Below are positions 12,351-21,475 of a stretch of DNA of 64,000 nucleotides, one piece after another. The stretch comes from Neurospora intermedia (lineage: Eukaryota; Ascomycota; Sordariomycetes; Sordariales; Sordariaceae). The position numbers were made by a program, and so were the translations under genes. The stretch spans positions 4,712,001 through 4,776,000 of the forward strand of contig BTPP01000002.1 of the NCBI GenBank assembly GCA_037102815.1, written 5' to 3'. Position 1 is the stretch's first letter. Every line of letters starts with the position of its first letter. The notes beneath the pieces were generated by a model. That model was not told where the DNA came from, ran no database searches, and saw nothing but the letters and a program-made list of their open reading frames with translations.

Positions 12351-13610
12351 GTTTACCTAAACATAAAACTCTCCTTCGCTACTTAAATACGGAATAAGGT
12401 CCTTAAAACTATAGTAATTATAGATTTAATAGCTAGGATAAATTAGGTATCCTACAACTTCCCGCCAACCTCTTTAAAATATATTTTCGTTACTTACCTT
12501 CTCCCCACCTTTATATACAGTGTAGTAACCCTCTTCCCGGGATTCTATAAGCCGGGCACTAGAGGGACGCTAGTATTTACTAATATCGCATTGGTAATTT
12601 ACGAACTAGAAACAACGGCCTCTAAGGCCCTCCGTAAAACGATACCTATTTAGTATACTATCCCCAAATAAATCCCGTTCTAGCTCGTAAGTATTGTACC
12701 GACCGAAGTACTTAAACGTAAAATAGTTAGAACTATAGCCCAACTATATACCCTCCTAAATAATTACCCCCTTATATAGCAATTAAAAAAGAACCTCCTA
12801 AGGGGGTAATCCCGCTTATACTTACTCACAAATATATAAAACCCGCCGGCCGAACCCCCCAGCGAATTTTATATCCTACGCCTTATTACCTTCTACTAAT
12901 AGTTCTCCCTAAACGCAACCGCCCTAACCAAAGGGAAGCTTTAAATACTACTACTAAAAACCGACCCAAAATTATACTAAACTACTAATAGACTAAACTA
13001 CCTAACAAACCTACCCTAGTACAAATACAACCCCTACCTCGCACTCCTACAGCCGTACTTCGCTCGGTAAATCGGCGAAAAGATAAACTACTAAGACTTC
13101 TACTTATACTACGAACAATTCTACTACCCCTAGGAAGCGTTCAAATACTATATTTACAGCACCCTACGCGAAAAAGGCTACTTTTTTACATACCCTATCG
13201 TTATATACCGCAACCCCAATATAGCAATAAACACCCCGCAAACGTTTAATACAAACTACACTACATTTATTATAAGAACGAAGGCCCTAAAAGACTAGGG
13301 ATATATATATATCCAAATAATAAGAGGAAGAAAAAATTATAGGGGAATTAAAATAGCTAGAATAGAATCACCTAACCCAAACGACGAACCTATTCCTTTC
13401 GAAGAAGTACGGACTTTACCGGGATCGGGAAGCTTAAATTAATTAGTCCAATACGGACAGGACACATAAGGGTTTTTCTAGTGCACGGATAGGATAGGGT
13501 TCGACCGTCCTCCCTATAAGGCTTTTTTTCCCGTTTATTATACCTTTACCACGCCGCCGTCGCGGGCACGACTTATTATCTCTTAGTAATAGAACGTAAT
13601 CGAAAAATAC

Positions 13611-13623
13611 ATTCATTCATTCA
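13611..13623 (+). repeat. LINE 3' tail, short ATTC repeat
   Basis: ATTCATTCATTCA directly abuts the right-hand target duplication. Simple-repeat 3' tails are usual for non-LTR elements primed at the target. Confidence 0.75.
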
Positions 13624-13637
13624 TCCCGCCCCCCGGC
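13624..13637 (+). repeat. LINE target-site duplication, right copy
   Basis: TCCCGCCCCCCGGC, identical over 14 bp to 8252-8265. It begins immediately after the ATTC tail. Confidence 0.9.
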
Positions 13638-13798
13638 GCTAGCAGCAACTTCAATTACATAAATTGCATCCATCATGTTAATCACAGCTCACAGTAACAG
13701 TGGCATTGTTGGGGAGAACACATCGCCTGCTCATTGTTCGTTGACGATAACACCAGCCATAGCCTGAAGCAACATCGCAAACTACCAAACTCACAGCC

Positions 13799-14401
13799 AT
13801 GGACTACGTCGAGAACAGAATGGCTCAAGAAGCCGCCAAGCAAACCGGCAATGTCGAGTAAGAGTTTCCCCATCACAACCGCTTCTACTGCTTTAACGTT
13901 TCTGATGGCGCTAATTGAAATAACCCTCCCGCGCGCAGGTCCTTTGTCACCCCCCTCAACCTCGTCCTCCTCGGCATGCTTCTCTACACGGCGTACAGTT
14001 GGCTGAAGCCCCATACCCCGGCCACCATTCCCAAGGAAGAGCCCGCCGTCGTGTTCAAAACCTTCACCCCGAGGACTCTGCTGCCGTACAACGGCGAGAA
14101 AGACATGCCCGTCTACCTGGCCGTGCGTGGTCGCGTCTTCGATGTCACTCGCGGCCGCAACTTCTACGGACCCGGTGGTCCCTACGCTAACTTTGCCGGT
14201 CGCGATGCCTCCCGCGGTCTCGCCTGCGGTAGCTTTGACGAGGAGATGCTTACCAAGGACCTTGACGGCCCGCTCGACACTCTGAGCGATCTCGACAAGG
14301 ATCAACTGGAAGCGCTCCAGGGCTGGGAGGAAAGGTTCCTTGAGAAGTACCTCGTTGTTGGCAAGCTGGTGGCTGTTGGCGATGAGGACAAGGCCGAATA
14401 G
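13799..14401 (+). CDS. dap1: Dap1/PGRMC1-type membrane haem protein (cytochrome b5-like fold)
   Basis: Two exons, 13799-13857 and 13939-14401, joined across an 81-nt intron (GTAAGA to GCGCAG, phase 2): 173 residues. A membrane segment covers about residues 23-42 (TPLNLVLLGMLLYTAYSWL). The MAPR-type cytochrome b5-like domain follows, with VFDVTRGRNFYGPGGPYANF and AGRDASRGLA at about 87-115. By comparison with human PGRMC1, Y102 corresponds to the axial haem ligand Tyr113, Y96 to Tyr107, and the KYLVVGKL segment to the Lys163/Tyr164 region. Family members bind haem and support P450 enzymes of sterol synthesis (Erg11) at the ER membrane. The LINE ends only 161 nt upstream of the ATG, so the promoter was split or displaced by the insertion unless transcription starts within that interval. 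Confidence 0.93.
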
Positions 14402-15055
14402 ACTGCTCGAGCGTGCGAGCGTGACGAGAAATGAAAACATCCAAGAGACGGAATGGACAGCATGGGCAAAATCGTTCACCGCGGTGTACGAATCGCTCCG
14501 GTATTCCAGAGTATCACTCTATGACATGTTGGACGACATGCCCACAGGATACCCTCGAAGACAGAGGCGCATGATTCGGTATATGATATAACGGCGAGCG
14601 TTGGTTACTTAAGAATGGCGTACCAACAACCGATTCAAAGGGTGGCATGGGAGCCAATGCCCTTGAACAATCTTAAGTCTGGCATATTCAGTAAACACGC
14701 TTTGGGGTCATGAAGGATGCGAGTATTTCTTGCGCTTGAATATTCTTATTATCGACTGTTCCAAAACTTTGGTTTCTTAACGAATCTCTGATATACCACA
14801 GTCAACTACCGAGTTACTCAAGCTACTATTTGAGATGTTATCCCGTTTTTGCTGCGTTCCTTCCCCCATTTGCGCTCCTGACCCATTTCTTCAATAGTAC
14901 GGACACCGCATATCCCTTGTGGAAATGCGAATTCTCTCCGCCCTTTTCTCAGCACCCTCGCAGACACCGAGCACAAACCCTTCATGCGGAAGAGGAACAT
15001 CGAACATCGACCCTATTGTCTCTCCCGCCAAGTACATCTCGCACATGGACTCCTT
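14402..15055. other. Spacer between convergent dap1 and DUF4291 genes
   Basis: Both flanking genes end here, so this should hold two 3' UTRs. No further gene, RNA or repeat seen. Confidence 0.5.
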
Positions 15056-15826
15056 CTACGGCTCCGACGCCATCACCAACCCATCATGATACATCCCTAA
15101 TCGACTTCTCAACTGGACTGGCACCTCAAACTCAGTCTCATTTGGAATCAGCCCCAATTCAGTCAATTCCTCATCATTCACATCTGGCCTCTCATCAAGT
15201 ATTTTCTTCAACGCTCTTGCTTTGTCTGTAACATCCTCAATGCTCACAATCATATCCTGCGCCCACTCTCTGATCAACCCAGCTGGTATCCCAATCTGAA
15301 TACTGCGATAGTTCAGACTATGCAGCCGCACCGTCCGCTCGGGATCCCATTGAATCTTGACGTCAAGCGACTGTAACCTGTCTTTCCTCTTGCTTTCCCT
15401 GGTACTTTCTTTGGGCGCTGCTGCTTCCTCTCCTTTCTCCCCGCTTGTTCGTCCTTGAGAATCACTTGTCATTTCCTGCTCCTGTTGTGGCCCTGGACGA
15501 GGAGGAGCAGTACCATGAGTCAAGACTCCCCTTTCCAACAACCCCAGAAAATCCTCCCGCTTCATCTTGATAGCCAATATGTGCTCCTGTCCAGGATCCT
15601 TGTAAGAGTATCCGGAGCGGTAGAGCATCCAGGCCCAGCTGGGCTTGATCCAGGTCATACGGGTGGTGCGAAACTCAGGGGAGGCATCGAGTCTCTGATG
15701 GGCGACGGCGGCTGTGGCGATGGTGGATGGGTAGGCTTGATAGACTGTGATAGTTGTGCCATCATCCTCCTGGAGGGCACGGATTTGTCTGGAGGGAGGC
15801 TTGGGGGGGAGGTTCGAGAATTTCAT
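15056..15826 (-). CDS. DUF4291 family protein
   Basis: The first ATG in frame is at 15826; the frame continues upstream but without an ATG. The 256-residue product starts MKFSNLPPKPPSRQ. Family hallmarks are IRALQEDDGTTITVYQAY (about 15-32), RMTWIKPSWAWMLYRSGY (about 56-73), DPGQEHILAIKMKR, then IQWDPER (near 158) and YRSIQIGIPAGLIREW (about 172-187). DUF4291 proteins occur in bacteria and fungi and have no established biochemical role. Between the two conserved halves there is a Gly/Glu/Lys-rich insertion of about 45 residues (around 108-152) that looks disordered and is absent from the short bacterial forms I recall. No signal peptide or membrane segment, so probably cytosolic. Family assignment is strong; function is unknown. 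Confidence 0.88.
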   Translation of the reverse strand: MKFSNLPPKPPSRQIRALQEDDGTTITVYQAYPSTIATAAVAHQRLDASPEFRTTRMTWIKPSWAWMLYRSGYSYKDPGQEHILAIKMKREDFLGLLERGVLTHGTAPPRPGPQQEQEMTSDSQGRTSGEKGEEAAAPKESTRESKRKDRLQSLDVKIQWDPERTVRLHSLNYRSIQIGIPAGLIREWAQDMIVSIEDVTDKARALKKILDERPDVNDEELTELGLIPNETEFEVPVQLRSRLGMYHDGLVMASEP

Positions 15827-17663
15827 TTTGGGTGGTGTGTTTCCAAGTGAAAACCCGACATCGAGACGGTGGTAGTTTGTCACTTGTAAAAGAAGTATAG
15901 TATCTGATATCAGATCTCAATGTAAAAGGTTGGTCTTTGTGATGCAGACCATAATCATAATCGCGACCCCTGAACGACTAAATTTGCCGTGGTCTCTATC
16001 TATTTCTTGGCATCAATCTATTCAGTAACTGTTGCTCTCATTCACCTGTTCTGTGTCTGTTCATTGTACCCTTGAGTTTCGTGTATGTCACCTTACCACA
16101 ACTCGGATTAGGCTTATTGACTAATCTATCTATTGTCATGTTTCCCCGTCCCTGTCGGTAGGAGTTCGAGTCCCGCATTACCGTGGTGATCGGAAACTGT
16201 TAGAGCTCGATAAACTCTGCCACGCCGCAGGCTAGTAATAACTGAATCGCTTGACCTCCCCAAGGCTAAGCAAATTCGAGGCTTTCTGGATCATGGACAA
16301 TAGACAGCTCGCTTGCTCGCACCTGAGTACATCCGAAGGTATTGCCCGATGATAGACAGAAGCAGATGGATGAATTCAAGTTGTGGAGGAGAACTAACGT
16401 AGAAGGAGGCTGACACTAGCCACATTCAAACTATACCTCTATGCACCGCCACACGATCCGAGGACGATCTTCCCCAGACTTTACCGGGGTTTCTCAGTCC
16501 CATCTTTGCTCGAGAAGTCGAGACCATCGAACTCCCAAGTCCTTCCCCAGCCCCGCTCGAAGAACAAGACAAGTCCCCGAATTCGACCCATGCGACTCAA
16601 ACCCCGTTCAGCCGTTGCGAAACGCTATCGGCCGAAGTGCGAGTGCATCGCATGGGGAATCGCATGAGCATCTAGCCAGGGCATTCCGCCCACCTCCAAA
16701 GGCCTGGCAGAACAAGCGACAGGGCAAGCCGGCGCGAGTTTGAAACCCCAGAATGATGAACATGAGGTCATCCACCCGATCACTACTGTCTCCCAGCCAA
16801 TCGGCGCAATCACCACATCCGGTTCCTGGCTCGACGTTGACAGGACAGGTTGACGGCCCGTCCAGGACAGTATCACCAATCCGGCAGCTCGACATCGGAT
16901 TTCCAAGTTTTGTTCAAGTGTTCGTTGTTGGGACACTGAACCATCGAATAGGCATTTCTGGATGCAAATTCGAACGTCAAGGTCATGCTTGGATCGAGAT
17001 GAGCACCAATACCACTTCTCATATGCCGCCAAATGCAGGAATTGTGCAGCTAGAATGCACTCTTTTTAGTGGCCTTCCGTTCTTCTGGTCCCTTTGGGCC
17101 ATAGTTAGTACCTAGCCTCTACCTACCTGGCCTTGCCCACGGCGAGGCTATGATGTTCCCTCAATGCGTCCACAACCTGGAACCTGAACCTTCTAGATGA
17201 CCAAGGTCTCAAGGGCGGGATTCGAATGAAACGGAAGACGATTTCGGCATCAAGTTAAGCATCTTGACCGCTAAACGTCTTTTCCCCCTATTTTCTCCAC
17301 TGCGGGTTTGTTTGTTCTCAAGGTTCATCAGCTCTCCTCGCGACTTAAAGGTACAACACCACCACCACCACCACCAACAAGACGACACTTCTCTGTCTTC
17401 AGATCTGCAAGTCCTCCTCCAGTATTCCGTCCATTGCACACGGTGCGCATATCCTCGATTTTTCACCAAATCAGAATTCGATTGTGACTTCATTTGCCTG
17501 CGGTAGCCACACCCAAACCACCCCTCCTCCCCAGTGTTGCATGTGGCGACCTCGTCTCCTTGTCTATCCGGGCCATAACTTCCAAGTCTTCATACTGTCG
17601 CCGACGGTTGGTAATTCATGACTCCAGATACTGTGGTTGGCGTACCTGCGTATCGTTGTTACC
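15827..17663. other. 1.8-kb intergenic region, divergent promoters
   Basis: It lies between the starts of the DUF4291 gene (minus) and the Kelch gene (plus). A CAC/CCA microsatellite occurs near 17358-17380. Two tRNA-like fragments (about 16160 and 17215) lack the rest of a tRNA. No convincing coding frame. Confidence 0.45.
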
Positions 17664-20600
17664 ATGTCATTCGTGAAGCTATCAAAATGCCCTTCGAACC
17701 CCGAGACGCCTTCCTTTCACCATGTTCGCCCCAGGTTCCCCCACAATCACACTCATGATCGAAACCGTGAAGGCTCCGACAGACATCCCTCACTTTCTCT
17801 GATGACAGGGAAAATAAAAAAGGGCAGAAAGTCAGTATTCAAAGAATTGGACATAGACTCCGATCAACCTTTCCACCACTACCCGGGCGAAAGAGAGTTT
17901 GGCGAGATCACCGGACTTCGTATAGACAACGAGAGTGACGACGGCACCAGTTACAGGCAATCTGGGTCCATGAAGTCGCCAACCACACCAACATCGCCCT
18001 CGTCTGGAAGACCTTGGTATTCGAAGCTTACTCCGGGAAGAAGACCACGCATCAGCTCGACTGCCAGTGCGCCACCTCCTGGCATGTCGAGCTTTACCAG
18101 ACTTACAACGCTTGCCTTGTTCATTGCCGTGGTGATACCGGGCTTCAGTTATTATAACGGTCGTGAAAAGGTGTCACTCAGTGGGGCTGATGCTGGAGTG
18201 ATACGAGAAGTGGTGCAGCCAAGCGGCCCTATTCTTGAAACAAGAATAGATAGCTCAACTGATTATTGCGCGAGATGGGCAGGACAAAGTGAGTGATTTC
18301 TGCCCCTGACATATTTGAGAAGCTACTGACATGTGCACGTACAAGGCGCCTCGGTCAATGGGACATTGTACCTCTATGGTGGTCAGTCCAAAACATCACC
18401 AGACCAGACTACAGATACCTGGAGTAAGCCATGATCCCTCAGTGTCTTCCAGCTACCACAAACGTCTCTAATGGCGTGCTAGATAACGACTTTTACGTCC
18501 TGGATCTCACAAAGTCATGGGATACCGGCTCACCACGGCTGCGGGGACTACCCAGGCCTTCAGGGCCCCCTGCTGTGTCGTTGGGATACCTCTGGAATGA
18601 CTACAACAACCTTTACCTGTACGGCGGTGAATTCGCCGATAACCCCTATGTCGAGCCTACCGAGGAGTCAGTTTGGAAGTACGACATCAAGAACCAAAAG
18701 TGGACAGAGTACAAGCAACCAAAAACTTCTGCCGGCAAGTACTCAACTCAGGGCGACCTGCTTGTCCAGAGATCAGCTGAGGGTTCTGGGATCTCGGTTC
18801 CTGAACTGGGACTAAGCTGGTATTTTGGTGGTCATCTCGACCTCGCAACAACGCCTGGATGGTCGAACCAGATTTCTCGGATTTATTTGAAGAGCCTCCT
18901 CGAGTTTACACATCCAGGATATAACAACGAGGCAGTTTACGGGTTAGAGGACAGGGGAGCGGGCGAATGGGGCGCCTTTAGGAATATTACCGAAGGCGGT
19001 CTCCAAACAAATCAAGCTTTCCACGAACGCGCAGATGGTGCATTGGTCTACGTGCCAGGCTGGGGTGAAAAGGGTATCCTCATCGGCCTGGCGGGTGGTA
19101 CAGCTGATGAGTTTTCCGACAACCTCGAGGTTTTGGATGTCTATGATATCGCTAGCTCGGAATGGTACCACCAGAAGACCAGCGGAGATGCGCCATCAGT
19201 ACGGGTTAACCTTTGTGCCGTTATTGCTTCAGCACAGGATTTCTCAAGTTTTCAAATCTATGTTTTCGGCGGTCAGAATCTTCAACCAGCTGTAAGTGCT
19301 CCATCAGTGATCACACCTTTGTCGAGACTATACAATACTAACACCCAGCAGAAAGGTCAAACGCAATACTCAGACATGTACATTCTTTCCATCCCATCTT
19401 TCACCTGGGTGAAAGTGTCCGACGACGACAACGAACACAAACCTTCGGCCCGCGCCGGCCACGCCTGCCACCTCCGTGATGGCCAGATGATCGTCGTCGG
19501 CGGCTACACCGGCGGCAACACATGCGACTCTCCCGGTATCTACGTCTTCAACGCCACCTCCCTCACATGGCAATTCTCATTCAAAGCTCTCGACCACGAC
19601 CCCGACCTCCACCCTGAAAACTCCGTCCTGGGGAACTCTTTTGGCTACCAAGTCCCCGCGCCTGTCGCCAGCATCATCGGCGGCTCCGGCTCCGGCGGCG
19701 CCACAGCCACCCAACCCGCCGCGGGCTCCGCCACTGCCGGGCCCTTCGCAACCGGCAAATCGCCAGTCTTAACTGTCACCACCACTGCATGGGGCCCAGG
19801 AGCCACCACCACCGCCACACCTGGAGACCCGAGCGATCCCAACACTGAAACCACAGGCAAGGACCGCAAGGCGGGACTCATCGCTGCGGGCGTCATCGCC
19901 GGCCTCTTGGGTCTTCTCGCCATCTACCTCGGCTACTGCGCCTGGCTGTACCGCCGCCAGGTACGCGCCTACAAGACCTATCTGGCCGTGCTCAATAGAT
20001 ACTCCACCCCTCATCACCCGGGAGCCTCGACCGCCTCCGGTCTAGCGGCCTTTTTCGGGTTCGGCAGCGTCGGAAGAAAGACTAGCAAGCAGAGCCGCAA
20101 GTCTGCTGTTACCGACCCCCTTAACTCCAACGGACCAGCAGCAGCAAGCAACAGACCAATCTCCTTGAACAGCTCCATGTCCTACTCCTCCAATAATCAC
20201 GGCTACGGCGGTATCCCCTCCATGGAACCCAAGATGCTCTTCGAAGACGGCGGCGGCGGCGGCGGCGGAGGTGACCCGCAAAGCCACGAGTCTGGGTACG
20301 GAAGTAGTCGCACTTCGCACACTGCTTCTCGCGGTGGCGCTGGTAGTAACAACTTACCCCGTCCATCCCTAGGCTCGTCAACGCATGCTCAATACCCATC
20401 TGTGCCACCTGTACCTATGCTAGCAGCTTCAAGTAACGGTGGTGGTGGTAATGGTCTGATTTCATCATTCGGAACCCCTGGTTCTTCACCGTGGACTGAA
20501 GTCTCCTTGTCCGCCGGGCTGGGCTCTGGCGCGGGAACCACGCCTGCTACTTTGAGTAATGATCCAAGTCCCGTCGTCCCTGGGAAGGTTATCAATGCTC

Positions 20601-20824
20601 ACGAAGAAGATTTTGCGGGTGACGGAGGGGAATTTTACGATGAAGGAAGGGGTAGTGTATCCTCGACGGAGAGGCTGTTGGAGGGCGTGGAGCCGAGTTT
20701 CTTTAGTGTGGTGATGAGACCGAGGAGGGCCTTGAGGGTGGTTAATGGGCTGGAGGAGGAGTTGGATGAGAAGAATGGGGGTGGCGTGCAGAGGGGGGGA
20801 GGGCAGGCGAGACGGGGGTCTTGA
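17664..20824 (+). CDS. Kelch/galactose-oxidase-like membrane protein
   Basis: Four exons: 17664-18288, 18346-18423, 18483-19291 and 19349-20824; 995 residues. Introns are 57, 59 and 57 nt. Intron 3 has a perfect TACTAAC branch site and ends CAGCAG, so the acceptor may shift by three bases. A hydrophobic segment (FTRLTTLALFIAVVIPG, about 144-160) precedes a beta-propeller with repeated GG-Y/W Kelch blades (about 200-560: LYLYGGQ, LYLYGGEF, YVFGGQ, MIVVGGYTGG). A Ser/Thr/Pro/Gly stretch, a second membrane helix (about 678-703, GVIAGLLGLLAIYLGYCAWLYRR) and a 290-residue cytosolic tail with a poly-Gly run follow. The ATG at 18084 would make the first hydrophobic segment a signal peptide, giving a type I receptor-like form; the start is thus uncertain. 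Kelch ectodomain proteins with such tails are common in filamentous fungi, with unknown ligands. Confidence 0.85.
19292..19351 (+). other. In-frame 57/60-nt intron with tandem NAGNAG acceptor (Kelch gene)
   Basis: GTAAGT donor, TACTAAC branch site and a CAGCAG end. It is a multiple of three and has no stop, so retention or either acceptor keeps the frame. Confidence 0.7.
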
Positions 20825-20830
20825 GCTTTG

Positions 20831-20867
<37 letters not shown>

Positions 20868-21475
20868 GGATGATCAAAGGGGATTTGGAATGATTGACTG
20901 AAGAAAAGGACTGGTGCATGCGCACACGCAGAGATGGTTGAATTTATGGTTACCGCTTGGCTGCTTTTTTTTTTTTTTTCTTTTCCTTTTCCATTCTTCT
21001 TCTTTTCTTTTTCTTCTTCAAGCTATTACTGTTGCTCGCTCATTGAATAGCTTTGTTTGATACCCATTACTGTAGAAAAGCGCCTGTCTTTACATGTTTC
21101 TGTATACAATATTACTAATACCTGCCCTAATGGACTTGGTGCCATGGGATAGGATACTAACTAATGAATGTCGTATGTATGTTATTTGTTCATAAGCTTA
21201 CGTTGGTATCTACCCGTCGAAATGCATGACGCTTTGAAAGATGAATAAAAGAAAGAGAAAAAAAAACGCCCCATATGTACAGTACCATGAGATAGCCCAG
21301 AAATCAAAACAAGAAAAGGAAACCGTAAGTGGTTAGGCAGGTACTTACCAATCACTCCCTCATGATATCTCGGGGTAGTGGGTTTTCATGCAAAGAGAAA
21401 GTACGTTCAAGAAAAAAAAACGTGAAAAGGGAGAAGCAAACAGGAAAGAAACAAGCATCACCACAGATGCAATCA
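20825..21475. other. Spacer between convergent genes, with poly-T tracts
   Basis: Begins with a run of 35 T (20832-20866) seven bases after the Kelch stop codon, then a second T/C-rich tract near 20965-21020. It holds the 3' UTRs of two convergent genes. Confidence 0.6.
20832..20866 (+). repeat. Homopolymer run of 35 T
   Basis: Uninterrupted T tract just downstream of the Kelch gene stop codon (20822-20824). Such a length is prone to slippage. Confidence 0.9.

Larger units (their letters stand above)
8266..13623 (+). mobile_element. Tad-like non-LTR retrotransposon (LINE), full length, RIP-inactivated
   Basis: A 5.36-kb element in plus orientation. A 5' leader (8266 to about 8870) is followed by a gag-like first frame with the remains of a CCHC zinc knuckle near 9440-9510. 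Next come an AP-endonuclease domain (about 10250-10860; SDFNAHH at about 10618), a reverse transcriptase (about 11400-12350; an LLSTIGKSIKRL-like segment near 11655) and a C-terminal Cys/His-type region ending near 13270. The 3' end is (ATTC)3-like. Frames are riddled with TAG and TAA where Trp, Gln or similar codons are expected, and the catalytic YADD box reads SYTNN near 12091-12105. TpG is almost absent and TpA is in excess, as expected from RIP. The 14-bp flanking repeat shows the insertion is complete. The domain order matches the Tad clade of fungal LINEs. No gene product can be made. Confidence 0.9.

Noticed and set aside
15827-15883. N-terminal extension of the DUF4291 protein
   Set aside because: The open frame continues but begins at GTG, not ATG; the family sequence starts after the ATG at 15826.
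16155-16195. tRNA-like T-arm (GAGTTCGAGTCC) with a CGGTA/TACCG hairpin
   Set aside because: No A box, anticodon arm or 7-bp acceptor partner at a proper distance upstream; treated as chance.
17205-17285. Minus-strand tRNA-like stretch (TTAGCGGTCAAGAT ... TTCGAATCCC)
   Set aside because: T-stem does not pair and no sequence complementary to the supposed 3' acceptor (TTGAGAC) exists at tRNA distance. At most a decayed fragment.
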